DNA of 64,000 bases. It comes from Streptomyces qinzhouensis (GTDB taxonomy: Bacteria > Actinomycetota > Actinomycetes > Streptomycetales > Streptomycetaceae). Location of the stretch: positions 4,030,001 through 4,094,000 of the forward strand of contig NZ_CP042266.1 in the NCBI RefSeq assembly GCF_007856155.1. The letters run 5' to 3'. Made by a program: the position numbers and the translations under genes. How positions within the stretch are numbered: the stretch's first letter is position 1; each line of letters opens with the position of its first letter. Under the pieces are notes generated by a model. That model saw only the letters and a program-made list of their open reading frames with translations, was not told the DNA's origin and ran no database searches. This document shows, piece after piece, positions 43,563 through 53,921 of the stretch.

Positions 43563-43572
43563 GAGTCCTGCC

Positions 43573-45096
43573 GTGTCTGGTCCCACGCGCCCGGCTAAGC
43601 CGGCCCATGTCTTCGATCGGAGCGCCGAGTGGGACGGCCTCGCGGCCTTCGCCGGCCATTCGCTGCCCCATGCCATGCTCGGGATCGTCAGCGGCAGGCG
43701 GCGGATGGGCAAGACCTACTTGCTGCGCGCCATGGTGGAGCAGCAGGGGGGCTTCTACTTCGGAGCCACTGCGGCGACGGAGGCGGAATCCCTGCGCCAA
43801 TTCGCCGCGGCCCTCGCCGATCACGTGGGGTCGTCGGTTCCGTTCTCCTTTGCCACCTGGGATGACGCGATCTCCTACCTGTTCGGGCTGGCCTCACCAC
43901 GAAATTCTCAGGTGCCTCTGCTTGCGGTTATCGATGAATTTCCGTACCTGGCGAAGACTGCTCCGGAGCTTCCGTCCCTGATTCAGAGGGAGGTCGACCG
44001 GTTCCAAATCGAGGAGAGCCGGATGAGGCTTCTTCTGTGCGGGTCGGCGATGCCCGTCATGGGCGGACTACTGGCGAGTACCGCACCCCTGCGGGGGCGG
44101 GCTCAACTGGAGCTTGTCGTGCGGCCCTTCGGGTACCGGGCAGCCGCTGATTTCTGGGGAGTCGCCGACGATCCCGCGCTCGCGGCCCGTCTCCATGCGG
44201 TGGTCGGCGGCACACCTGCGTACCGCCGGCAGTTCCTCGCGGACGACGTCCCCGCCAGTCTGGAGGAGTTCGACGACTGGATCTGCCGTACGATCCTCTC
44301 GCCCTTCAGCCCCCTCTTTCGGGAAGCCCGGTACCTGCTTGCCGAGGAAGCAGACATTCGGGACACCGCCTTGTATCACTCGGTCCTTGCTGCAGTAGCC
44401 CAGGGGAATGCCACACGGGGCGGGATCGCGGGATACATCGGCCGTAAGTCTGTGGACATCTCGCACCCCCTCCGCGTCCTGGAGGACAGTCACTTGCTGG
44501 TGCGGGAAGCGGACATCTTCCGAGCCGGGAAGTCCGAGTACAGAATCACTGAGCCCCTGATCAATTTTTACGAGGCGGTGATGCGACCCGCCTGGGCGCG
44601 ACTGGAAAGCGGACAGGCTCAAGAGGTCTGGGCGCAGTCCGCGGAACGCTTCGCGGCGCAGGTGGCCGGACCGCACTTCGAGACGGTGTGTCGTGAGTAC
44701 GTACTCGGACCGGGCAGGACTCTGCTCCGCTCGTCGTTGGGGGAGGTGGGCAGCGGCGTGGTGACAGACCCCGCAGCGCGGCGGCAGACGCAGATCGACG
44801 TGGCCGTGGTGGAACCTGGGTCCGGGGGCAGGAAGCAAGCCGTCCACCTGCTGGGCGAGGCGAAATGGGGCACCGTCATGGGGCTGAGCCACCTGGAGCG
44901 GCTGGCTCGGGCGAGAGAAGTCCTTACCGCGCGAGGCATGGACACCAGTCGCTGTCAGCTCGCCTGCTTCAGCGCAGCCGGCTTCAGTGACTCGTTGCGA
45001 AGTGAGGTGTCGCGTGGCGCGCGAGGCGAAGACGATGTGCTGCTCATCGGTCTCGACGAACTCTACGGTGGGGCGTTTCGGGCGCCTCTCCATTGA
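43573..45096 (+). CDS. AAA ATPase of archaeal ATPase/DUF234 type
   Basis: 507 residues from GTG 43573 (GGAGT upstream). Walker A is GRRRMGKT at 41-48 and Walker B LLAVIDEF at 116-123. The rest matches prokaryotic STAND-like ATPases with a DUF234 tail: LLCGSAMPVMGG, SPLFREARYLLAEEADIR, then YRITEPLINFYEAVMRP. The C-terminal region has RQTQIDVAVVEPG and HLLGEAKWG, an acidic/Lys pattern suggestive of a degenerate PD-(D/E)XK nuclease. Its function is unknown; defence or DNA processing roles have been proposed for the class. Confidence 0.8.
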   Translation: MSGPTRPAKPAHVFDRSAEWDGLAAFAGHSLPHAMLGIVSGRRRMGKTYLLRAMVEQQGGFYFGATAATEAESLRQFAAALADHVGSSVPFSFATWDDAISYLFGLASPRNSQVPLLAVIDEFPYLAKTAPELPSLIQREVDRFQIEESRMRLLLCGSAMPVMGGLLASTAPLRGRAQLELVVRPFGYRAAADFWGVADDPALAARLHAVVGGTPAYRRQFLADDVPASLEEFDDWICRTILSPFSPLFREARYLLAEEADIRDTALYHSVLAAVAQGNATRGGIAGYIGRKSVDISHPLRVLEDSHLLVREADIFRAGKSEYRITEPLINFYEAVMRPAWARLESGQAQEVWAQSAERFAAQVAGPHFETVCREYVLGPGRTLLRSSLGEVGSGVVTDPAARRQTQIDVAVVEPGSGGRKQAVHLLGEAKWGTVMGLSHLERLARAREVLTARGMDTSRCQLACFSAAGFSDSLRSEVSRGARGEDDVLLIGLDELYGGAFRAPLH

Positions 45097-45153
45097 CCGG
45101 GCGTCGGGCACCGATCGGGCGCGCGGTGCCTGATCCGGATCAGACAACAACAA

Positions 45154-45178
45154 AGCCCCGGGCCACTGGCCTGGGGCT
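45154..45178 (-). terminator. terminator of tRNA-Gly(CCC) (bidirectional)
   Basis: AGCCCCGGGCC (45154-45164) and GGCCTGGGGCT (45168-45178) form an 11-bp stem with one G-U and a 3-base loop. A TTTGTTGTTG tract follows on the minus strand, and TCTTCTTT on the plus strand, so it can also end the ATPase transcript. Confidence 0.8.
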
Positions 45179-45184
45179 CTTCTT

Positions 45185-45258
45185 TGGAGCGGGTGACGAG
45201 AATCGAACTCGCGCTCTGAGCTTGGGAAGCTCATGTTCTACCATTAAACTACACCCGC
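45185..45258 (-). tRNA. tRNA-Gly(CCC)
   Basis: 74 bases with an encoded CCA. Acceptor GCGGGTG pairs with CACCCGC, the anticodon stem TGAGC/GCTCA encloses TTCCCAA with anticodon CCC, and the T-loop is the standard TTCGATT. Discriminator base T. A TAGAGT at 45299-45294 (minus strand) is a plausible -10 and the terminator lies just downstream. All features are canonical, in contrast with the tRNA-Gly(TCC) at 29451. Confidence 0.95.
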
Positions 45259-45489
45259 ACATCGGCTTCGAAGATCGGAACCGAAGTGCTGTCACTCTAC
45301 CCCATCGCAGGCCCCCGGCGAAGAAAGCCGCGGGGCCTTTCGCTTGGGCCCGGGGGCGCGAGCTCCGGGAAGTGGGTGCGGGGCAAGGGAGTTGGGGCAT
45401 AGCGTGACAGGTGCGGGGTGGCGGGGTGGAGGGTGTGGGGGGATGGCCTAATGTGGGGGTTCGTCCGCATTTGTTGGGGAAGGGACTCG

Positions 45490-45660
45490 ATGGACCTGAT
45501 GGAGCGCACCGTCGTTCGTTGTGCCGAGGGGCACGTCTTCGCTACCACCTCGTTTCCGATGCAGCAGCTCGGGGCCGGGCGGATCGGGCCGGCCCGGCTG
45601 GTCCGGTGTCCGCGGTGTGCGCGGTTGCGGAGTGCCGTGCCGGTGGCCGTAGCGAAGTAG
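45490..45660 (+). CDS. small zinc-ribbon hypothetical protein
   Basis: 56 residues from ATG 45490, with AAGGGA upstream. CAEGH and CPRCARL (about residues 10-14 and 41-47) give a Cys-His/Cys-Cys zinc-ribbon layout. It opens [20 protein letters not shown]. Function unknown. The short protein is common next to dcd in Streptomyces, as here. Confidence 0.65.
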   Translation: MDLMERTVVRCAEGHVFATTSFPMQQLGAGRIGPARLVRCPRCARLRSAVPVAVAK

Positions 45661-45721
45661 ACGGGGGAGCGCACGGGCGTCCGGTTCGGTGGGGTCCGTG
45701 CGCTCTGCGTATCCTCGGGGG

Positions 45722-46297
45722 GTGCTTCTCTCAGACAAGGACATCCGGGCCGAGATCGACGCCGGGCGGGTCCGCATCGATCCGTACGACGACTCCATGG
45801 TGCAGCCCTCGAGCATCGATGTGCGGCTGGACCGCTACTTCCGGGTGTTCGAGAACCACCGCTATCCGCATATCGACCCCGCCGTCGAGCAGGCCGATCT
45901 GACGCGGATGGTGGAGCCGGACGCCGACGAGGCGTTCATCCTGCATCCGGGTGAGTTCGTGCTCGCCTCGACGTACGAGGTCATCTCGCTGCCGGACGAT
46001 CTGGCTTCGCGGCTGGAAGGCAAGAGCTCCCTCGGGCGGCTCGGGCTGGTCACGCACTCGACCGCCGGGTTCATCGACCCCGGGTTCTCCGGGCACGTCA
46101 CGCTGGAGCTGTCGAATCTCGCGACCCTGCCCATCAAGCTGTGGCCGGGGATGAAGATCGGGCAGCTGTGCATGTTCCGGCTCAGCACACCCGCGGAGTT
46201 CCCGTACGGCAGCGAGCGCTACGGCTCGCGCTACCAGGGGCAGCGGGGGCCGACGGCCTCGCGCTCCTTCCAGAACTTCCACCGGACGCAGGTGTGA
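45722..46297 (+). CDS. dcd: dCTP deaminase
   Basis: 191 residues from GTG 45722, the canonical length. The catalytic and nucleotide-binding segments are complete: [58 protein letters not shown], then [12 protein letters not shown] (about 101-140), and [18 protein letters not shown] at the end. It deaminates dCTP to dUTP as a homotrimer in pyrimidine deoxynucleotide synthesis. The next gene begins three bases after its stop. Confidence 0.96.
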   Translation: MLLSDKDIRAEIDAGRVRIDPYDDSMVQPSSIDVRLDRYFRVFENHRYPHIDPAVEQADLTRMVEPDADEAFILHPGEFVLASTYEVISLPDDLASRLEGKSSLGRLGLVTHSTAGFIDPGFSGHVTLELSNLATLPIKLWPGMKIGQLCMFRLSTPAEFPYGSERYGSRYQGQRGPTASRSFQNFHRTQV

Positions 46298-46299
46298 CG

Positions 46300-46797
46300 A
46301 TGAGTGCTGTACGGGAGAACCTGACCTACGACACGTTCGGGACCGCGGTCCGTGAGCTGGCGCAGAGCATCGCGGACGACGGCTTCGAGCCGGACATCGT
46401 GCTGTCGATCGCGCGCGGTGGGGTCTTCGTCGCGGGCGGGCTGGCGTACGCGCTCGACTGCAAGAACATCCACCTGGTGAACGTCGAATTTTATACGGGT
46501 GTGGGCACCACGATGGAGATGCCGGTGATGCTGGCGCCGGTGCCGAACGTGATCGACTTCTCCGACAAGAAGGTCCTCATCGCGGACGACGTCGCCGACA
46601 CCGGCAAGACGCTCAAGCTGGTCCACGACTTCTGCCTGGACCATGTCGCGGACGTTCGGTCGGCCGTGATCTACGAGAAGTCCCACTCGCTGGTGAAGTG
46701 CGAGTACGTGTGGAAGCGCACCGATGAGTGGATCAACTTCCCGTGGTCCGTTGAAGCACCCGTCGTACGCCGCGAGGGCCAGGTACTCGACTCCTGA
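46300..46797 (+). CDS. phosphoribosyltransferase
   Basis: 165 residues, start three bases after the dcd stop, so likely in one operon with it. The PRPP-binding motif is KVLIADDVADTGKTLKLV (about 101-118), the type-I phosphoribosyltransferase loop, and IVLSIARGGVFVAGGLAYAL (about 33-52) is the N-terminal hood region. It resembles hypoxanthine/xanthine-type enzymes; the exact base is not clear. Nucleotide salvage is the probable role. Confidence 0.88.
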   Translation: MSAVRENLTYDTFGTAVRELAQSIADDGFEPDIVLSIARGGVFVAGGLAYALDCKNIHLVNVEFYTGVGTTMEMPVMLAPVPNVIDFSDKKVLIADDVADTGKTLKLVHDFCLDHVADVRSAVIYEKSHSLVKCEYVWKRTDEWINFPWSVEAPVVRREGQVLDS

Positions 46798-46827
46798 GGC
46801 CCCGGCCCCACCGAGGGGCCGGGCTGC

Positions 46828-47832
46828 TCAGATCGTGCCGAGTTTGATCAGTGAGAGCAGTGCCAGCAGCTGGATCGCCGACGCGCCCAGTGCCTTCGGC
46901 CAGGGCAGGTCGTGGGACTTGCTCACCATCGAGGTGAACAGCGCGCCCGCCGCCAGCCAGGTGGCCCAGCCCAGCAGCTGGACCAGGGAGTTCTGACCGC
47001 CCAGGAAGAGGGCGAAGAACAGTCGCGGCGCGTCCGTGACCGCCATGATCAGCATGGCGAGGCCGACGGTCGGCTGCCAGGCGCCGGTGCCGCCGAACTG
47101 GCGGGCCAGGGTGTTGGTGACGGCGCCGAGGATCACCCCGCCGATGACGAAGGCGACCGCCGTCATTAGAACGGCCGGGATCGCCGACGACAGCGTGGCG
47201 TTGATGACCTCCTCGCGCGGCTCGTCCAGGCCGAAGATCGCCAGGGCGCCGTAGATCAGGGTCACCACCAGCGCCGGGCCCCACACCGCGTAGTCCCGCA
47301 TCTGGAGGAAGGTCTGCGCCGGGCGGGTGACGATGCCGCTCAGCAACTGCTTCCAGGGCAGCCGAGGGCCGGGCGGCGGCGCGGGCGCGTTGCCCGCCTG
47401 GTAGGTCGAGCCCTGGCCGTACGGGTCGTCGACGGTGAAGGCCTGGGTGTGGCCCGGATTGTTGTCCGCGTACGGGTCGTGCGGCGGCGGAGGGTGGGGC
47501 TGGTGGTGGCCCGGGTGCTGCGGCGGCTGCTGGTACTGCGGCGCGGGCGCACCCCGGTGCGGGCCCCCGTGCTGCGGACCGCCCGGGTACGGGCCCTGCT
47601 GCTGACGGCCGCCCCGGTGCGGATCCCCGTACTGCGGCGGACCCTGCTGCGGGCCGCCCTGCTGCTGGTACGGGTCCCCGTAGTACTCCGGTTCGCCGTA
47701 CGCCGACGGCCGCCCGCCGCCCCCTTGGGGCCAGGCCTGCTGCTGCCCGTACGGCGGTTCCTGGGGCGGCCCCTGCGGGGGTCGCTGCTGCCTGCGGTTG
47801 TCCCGGCCGCGTCCGATCCTGAATCCAGCCAC
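46828..47832 (-). CDS. Yip1-domain membrane protein with Gln/Pro-rich N-terminus
   Basis: 334 residues from GTG 47832, start uncertain. The first 160 residues are rich in Gln, Pro, Gly, His and Tyr (GRDNRRQQRPPQGPPQEPPY, QGGPQQGPPQYGDPHRG), likely disordered. The C-terminal 150 residues are a Yip1 domain with five hydrophobic segments: QMRDYAVWGPALVVTLIYGA, MTAVAFVIGGVILGAVTNTL, TDAPRLFFALFLGG. Function unknown in bacteria. It is downstream of and on the opposite strand to the PRT gene. Confidence 0.85.
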   Translation of the reverse strand: MAGFRIGRGRDNRRQQRPPQGPPQEPPYGQQQAWPQGGGGRPSAYGEPEYYGDPYQQQGGPQQGPPQYGDPHRGGRQQQGPYPGGPQHGGPHRGAPAPQYQQPPQHPGHHQPHPPPPHDPYADNNPGHTQAFTVDDPYGQGSTYQAGNAPAPPPGPRLPWKQLLSGIVTRPAQTFLQMRDYAVWGPALVVTLIYGALAIFGLDEPREEVINATLSSAIPAVLMTAVAFVIGGVILGAVTNTLARQFGGTGAWQPTVGLAMLIMAVTDAPRLFFALFLGGQNSLVQLLGWATWLAAGALFTSMVSKSHDLPWPKALGASAIQLLALLSLIKLGTI

Positions 47833-47960
47833 GTTTTCGAAACTACCCCGTTCCGGCTGATCACCACCCCACCGGGGGCGTGGCCGGGGGGCTTTGCGGC
47901 TGAGCTGTGACATCCCCTAAGGGGACCCGGAGGGGCCTGCCCCAGGTCTCCGGATCCCCA

Positions 47961-48005
47961 GGAATGAAAGGAATGAAAGGAATGAAAGGAATGAAGGGGA
48001 TGAAG
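47961..48005. repeat. tandem 9-bp GGAATGAAA repeat
   Basis: GGAATGAAA is repeated three times, then GGAATGAAG and GGGATGAAG, five units in all (47961-48005), followed by degenerate GGAAGGGGATG. It lies between Yip1 and the Fe-S reductase, both on the minus strand, and has no coding sense that I can see. Confidence 0.85.
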
Positions 48006-48035
48006 AGGAAAGGGATGGGGAGGAAGGGGATGGAC

Positions 48036-50318
48036 TTAGCGGACCGGTTCGGGCTCGGGGGCGCCCTCCGGCTCGTTCTGCGGCTCCGGGTCCGACGGCG
48101 GTGCCTTGACCGAGTCGAGCAGCAGCTGCGCCACATCCACGACCTGGAGGGACTCCTTCGCCTTCCCGTCGTTCTTCTTGCCGTTGACCGAGTCGGTCAG
48201 CATGACCAGGCAGAACGGGCAGGCGGTGGAGACGATGTCCGGGTTGAGGGAGAGCGCCTCGTCGACCCGTTCGTCGTTGATCCGCTTACCGATCCGCTCC
48301 TCCATCCACATCCGCGCACCGCCGGCGCCGCAGCAGAAGCCGCGCTCCTTGTGGCGGTGCATCTCCTGCTGCCGCAGACCGGGGACGGCCGACATGATCT
48401 CGCGCGGGGGCGTGTAGACCTTGTTGTGCCGGCCCAGATAGCAGGGGTCGTGGTAGGTGATCAGGCCCTCGACCGGTGTCACCGGGACCAGCCTGCCCTC
48501 GTTGATGAGGTGCTGGAGCAGCTGGGTGTGGTGGATGACCTCGTACTCGCCACCGAGCTGCGGGTACTCGTTGGCGATGGTGTTGAAGCAGTGCGGGCAG
48601 GTGGAGACGATCTTCTTCGACGACTTCGGCTTCTTCGTCTCCGGAGCCCCTTCCTCGCCGTCGGCGGATTCGCCGAAGGCCATGTTCAGCATGGCCACGT
48701 TCTCCTGGCCCAACTGCTGGAACAGCGGCTCGTTCCCCAGCCGGCGGGGTGAGTCGCCGGTGCACTTCTCGTCGCCGCCCATGATCGCGAACTTGACGCC
48801 CGCGATGTGCAGCAGCTCGGCGAAGGCCTTGGTGGTCTTCTTCGCCCGGTCCTCCAGGGCGCCCGCGCAGCCGACCCAGTAGAGATAGTCGACCTCGCTG
48901 AGGTCCTCCAGATCACGGCCCACGATCGGGACCTCGAAGTCGACCTCCTTCGTCCACTCGACCCGGGCCTTCTTCGCCAGGCCCCAGGGGTTGCCCTTCT
49001 TCTCCAGGTTCTTGAGCATCGTGCCCGCCTCGGACGGGAACGCGGATTCGATCATCACCTGGTAGCGGCGCATATCGACGATGTGGTCGATGTGCTCGAT
49101 ATCGACCGGGCACTGCTCGACACAGGCGCCGCAGGTGGTGCAGGACCAGAGCACGTCCGGGTCGATGACGCCGTTCTCCTCCAGCGTCCCGATCAGCGGT
49201 CGCTCGGCCTCGGCGAGCGCGGCGGCGGGGACGTCCTTCAGGGCCTCGGCGGACGCCTTCTCCTCGCCCTCCATGCTCTTGCCGCCGCCGGCGAGCAGAT
49301 AGGGCGCCTTGGCGTGGGCGTGGTCCCGCAGGGACATGATCAGCAGCTTGGGGGAGAGGGGCTTGCCGGTGTTCCAGGCGGGGCACTGGGACTGGCAGCG
49401 GCCGCATTCGGTGCAGGTGGAGAAGTCGAGGATGCCCTTCCAGGAGAACTGCTCGACCTGCGAGACCCCGTAGACGTCGTCGTCGCCCGGGTCCTCGAAG
49501 TCGATCTCCTTGCCGCCGCTGGTCATCGGCTGGAGCGCACCGAGCGCGGTGGCACCGTCGGCGTTCCGCTTGAACCAGATGTTCGGGAAGCCGAGGAATC
49601 GGTGCCAGGCGACGCCCATGTTGGTGTTGAGCGAGACCGTGATCATCCAGATCAGCGAGGTGCCGACCTTCACCGCCGCGGTGAGGTAGATGAGGTTCTG
49701 GAGGGTGCCGGTGCTCAGCCCGTCGAAGACGGTGACCAGGGGGTACGAGACGAAGTACCCGGCCTCGTAGCCGTCGACGTGGTGGATCGCGCCCTCGAGA
49801 CCGCGCAGGACGAGGACGGCGAGACCGATGGTGAGGATCACGTACTCGACGAAGTACGCCTGCCAGGCCTTGGAGCCCGCGAAACGCGATTTACGGCCGG
49901 CCCGGGAGGGCAGGTTCAGCAGCCGGATCGCCATCAGAACGAGGATGCCGGCCACCGTCATGAGACCGATGAACTCGGTGTACATCTCGAACGGCGCCCA
50001 GGAGCCGATCACCGGCAGCATCCAGTCGGCCCGGAACAGCTGGCCGTACGCCTGGACCAGGGTGGGCGGCAGGGTGAGGAAGCCGATCGCGACGAACCAG
50101 TGGGCGAAGCCCACGATGCCCCAGCGGTTCATCCGGGTGTGCCCGAGGAATTCCCTGGTCAGGGTGATCGTGCGCTGCTTGGGGTGGTCGGTGCGGCTGC
50201 CCGCGGGCACGGGTTGGCCGAGTTTCACGAAGCGGTAGATCTGCGCGACGGCTCGGGAGATGAGCGCGACGGCGACCACGGTCAGGACCAGCGACACGAC
50301 GATCGCGGCGAGCTGCAT
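48036..50318 (-). CDS. membrane Fe-S oxidoreductase, EtfD-like
   Basis: 760 residues. N-terminal helices (MQLAAIVVSLVLTVVAVALI and a respiratory-nitrate-reductase-gamma-like region to about 250) are followed by two 4Fe-4S ferredoxin motifs, CTECGRCQSQCP (about 285-296) and CTTCGACVEQCPVDIEH (about 385-400), then two CCG domains with HDPCYLGRHNKV and GFCCGAGGARMWMEE (about 640-690). This is the layout of mycobacterial Rv0338c (EtfD), which takes electrons from the ETF flavoprotein to menaquinone. It probably serves the EtfBA pair of this window. A TTAC-N6-GTAA palindrome lies upstream. Confidence 0.88.
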   Translation of the reverse strand: MQLAAIVVSLVLTVVAVALISRAVAQIYRFVKLGQPVPAGSRTDHPKQRTITLTREFLGHTRMNRWGIVGFAHWFVAIGFLTLPPTLVQAYGQLFRADWMLPVIGSWAPFEMYTEFIGLMTVAGILVLMAIRLLNLPSRAGRKSRFAGSKAWQAYFVEYVILTIGLAVLVLRGLEGAIHHVDGYEAGYFVSYPLVTVFDGLSTGTLQNLIYLTAAVKVGTSLIWMITVSLNTNMGVAWHRFLGFPNIWFKRNADGATALGALQPMTSGGKEIDFEDPGDDDVYGVSQVEQFSWKGILDFSTCTECGRCQSQCPAWNTGKPLSPKLLIMSLRDHAHAKAPYLLAGGGKSMEGEEKASAEALKDVPAAALAEAERPLIGTLEENGVIDPDVLWSCTTCGACVEQCPVDIEHIDHIVDMRRYQVMIESAFPSEAGTMLKNLEKKGNPWGLAKKARVEWTKEVDFEVPIVGRDLEDLSEVDYLYWVGCAGALEDRAKKTTKAFAELLHIAGVKFAIMGGDEKCTGDSPRRLGNEPLFQQLGQENVAMLNMAFGESADGEEGAPETKKPKSSKKIVSTCPHCFNTIANEYPQLGGEYEVIHHTQLLQHLINEGRLVPVTPVEGLITYHDPCYLGRHNKVYTPPREIMSAVPGLRQQEMHRHKERGFCCGAGGARMWMEERIGKRINDERVDEALSLNPDIVSTACPFCLVMLTDSVNGKKNDGKAKESLQVVDVAQLLLDSVKAPPSDPEPQNEPEGAPEPEPVR

Positions 50319-50375
50319 TTCGGGCTCCTCGGGCCTGCGAGGGGGTCCGGTCCGGGTCGGCCGGCCACCGAAAGA

Positions 50376-50389
50376 TTACTAAGCGGTAA
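50376..50389. promoter_or_regulatory. TTAC-N6-GTAA palindrome upstream of etfD-like gene
   Basis: TTACTAAGCGGTAA within the wider GATTAC...GTAACTTAATC symmetry lies 58 bp upstream of the start. It is AT-richer than its surroundings. TetR-type regulators of fatty-acid genes often use TTAC/GTAA half-sites, so regulation by such a protein is possible. Confidence 0.45.
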
Positions 50390-50462
50390 CTTAATCGTTT
50401 CGGGCCGAGACTACCCACTTATGGGGCCGCACTGTAGCCGCGCGGCCGGTGATCTGTGTCGC

Positions 50463-51026
50463 TCAGGCTTGCCTCAGCCCCTGAGGGCGCGGTACGCGCG
50501 CCGGGGCGCCGGCGGTCGCGGCGCGGGCGGGGCGCCCGCGCCGGGCCGTGGAAAGGGTGCGGACCAGGATCTTCAGGTCCATGCCCAGCCAGTGCTCCCT
50601 GACGTAGTGCAGGTCCTGGACGGCCATCTCCTCCCACGGCAGCCCGGACCGCCCGCCGGTCTGCCAGAGGCCGGTGATTCCGGGGCGTACGGAGGTACGG
50701 GCCCGGGCGCTGCCGGTCAGGATCCGGTCCACCGGCAGCGGGCGCGGGCCCACCAGGGACATCTCGCCCCGGAGCACATTCACGAGCTGGGGCAGATGGT
50801 CCAGGTAGTGACGGTGGAGCAGCCGGCCCGTACGGGTGCCGGGCGCCACCCGGAACGTCAGCATCCGGAACGGCCGTCCGCCCGCGCCCGTACACGGTTT
50901 CGGTACGAGGACGGGTCCGCGCGCCGAGACGGCGACGGCGGTCAACAGCACCGGCAGGGCCGGGGCGAGGAGCAGAAGCAGCAGGGCGGCGCCCAGCAGG
51001 TCGACGGCTCTTTTGGATGGGGACAT
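50463..51026 (-). CDS. bacterial sugar transferase (WcaJ-like)
   Basis: 187 residues from ATG 51026 (GGGAGA upstream). One N-terminal membrane helix (about 11-32, LLGAALLLLLLAPALPVLLT) is followed by the sugar-transferase catalytic core: LPQLVNVLRGEMSLVGPRPL (about 95-114) and RPGITGLWQTGGRSGLPWEE. Such enzymes transfer a phosphosugar to undecaprenyl phosphate at the cytoplasmic membrane to start glycan assembly. The N-terminal half of the long family members is missing, which is usual for the short type. No other glycan genes are adjacent. Confidence 0.85.
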   Translation of the reverse strand: MSPSKRAVDLLGAALLLLLLAPALPVLLTAVAVSARGPVLVPKPCTGAGGRPFRMLTFRVAPGTRTGRLLHRHYLDHLPQLVNVLRGEMSLVGPRPLPVDRILTGSARARTSVRPGITGLWQTGGRSGLPWEEMAVQDLHYVREHWLGMDLKILVRTLSTARRGRPARAATAGAPARVPRPQGLRQA

Positions 51027-51216
51027 GCGCTTCTCCCGCCGGAGCGTGCAGGGGGGAAGGGGGGTTTTCCGGAGTTGATGGTGATGCGTAGGTGTTTGGT
51101 GCTGTCTGTGGGGGATGACTGTGGCAGATGCGGTTCCCGCAGGGGTGGTCGCCACGCGCTGCCGGTTGACGCGCACCCCGGCGGGCGCACGGGGTGCGGA
51201 TAAGCGGGGGATAAAA

Positions 51217-51237
51217 GTTGAGTGGGGTCGACTCAGG
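51217..51237. promoter_or_regulatory. HAIR-like site 1 (degenerate)
   Basis: GTTGAGT-N7-ACTCAGG differs from the HspR operator CTTGAGT-N7-ACTCAAG by two bases. It is 52 bp from the second site (centre to centre). It may strengthen HspR repression of dnaK. Confidence 0.6.
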
Positions 51238-51268
51238 TCTGTTGACTCCCGGGAGGGCCTGGGGCATC

Positions 51269-51289
51269 CTTGAGTCAGTTCCACTCAAG
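51269..51289. promoter_or_regulatory. HAIR (HspR operator) of dnaK operon
   Basis: CTTGAGT-N7-ACTCAAG is an exact HAIR (HspR-associated inverted repeat), 21 bp, 20 bp before the dnaK start. HspR with DnaK as co-repressor binds such sites and shuts the operon in the absence of stress. Confidence 0.93.
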
Positions 51290-51309
51290 AAGTCTCTGGA
51301 GGAATTGAC

Positions 51310-53165
<1,856 letters not shown>

Positions 53166-53169
<4 letters not shown>

Positions 53170-53861
53170 CGGAGGAGACCCCGGGCTTCGAAGAGAAGCC
53201 CGACGTCCCCTCCGGCGCCGACTCCGACGACGCCGCCGAGACCGCCGCGCCCTCCGAGCAGGAGGGCGGGGCGGCCCCGGCAGGGGACGCTGCCAAGACC
53301 GCCGGTCTGACGGCCGAACTGGACCAGGCGCGGTCGGCACTCGCCGAGCGCACCGCCGACCTCCAGCGGCTCCAGGCCGAATACCAGAACTACCGCCGCC
53401 GGGTGGAGCGCGACCGCATCACGGTCAAGGAGATCGCCACGGCGACCCTGCTGGCCGAGCTGCTGCCGGTGCTCGACGACATCGGCCGCGCCCGTGACCA
53501 CGGGGAGCTGGTCGGCGGATTCAAGTCCGTCGCCGAATCCCTGGAGACGGGGGTGGCGAAGATGGGCCTCCAGCAGTTCGGCAAGGAGGGCGAGCCCTTC
53601 GACCCGACGATTCACGAGGCGCTGATGCACAGCTATGCGCCGGACGTCACGGAGACCACGTGCGTCGCGGTGCTCCAGCCGGGGTATCGCATCGGCGAGC
53701 GGACCATCCGCCCCGCGCGGGTGGCCGTGGCCGAGCCGCAGCCCGGCGCCGGTCCGGCGCCGGCGGCCAAGGAGTCCGAGGAGCCGGCGGACGCCGAGGG
53801 CGGCGAGGCCGGTGGACCGCAGGCTGACGGCGAGGAGAGCGGTGGCCCGGACAAGGGCTGA
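53166..53861 (+). CDS. grpE: nucleotide exchange factor GrpE
   Basis: 231 residues from GTG 53166, overlapping the dnaK stop. The N-terminal 40 residues are acidic and disordered; the coiled-coil ([20 protein letters not shown]) and the beta-domain ([37 protein letters not shown]) follow. It releases ADP from DnaK. The acidic C-terminal tail is longer than in E. coli. Standard operon position between dnaK and dnaJ. Confidence 0.97.
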
Positions 53862-53921
53862 CGCAGACGGAGGCGTACGCGTACGGAGCGTGCGCGACAC
53901 CGCCCGGGAGGAGGGACGTCG

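Noticed and set aside
45185..45258. Integrated element at tRNA-Gly(CCC)
   Set aside because: No integrase, no repeat of the tRNA 3' end and no mobile-element genes are seen within the window.
47961..48005. Possible CRISPR-like array
   Set aside because: Units are 9 bp and contiguous, not repeat-spacer.
48807..51203. Long plus-strand frame opposite the EtfD-like gene and beyond
   Set aside because: Translation is rich in Gly, Arg and Asp with no recognisable fold; the minus strand carries the conserved Fe-S reductase and sugar transferase with proper motifs.
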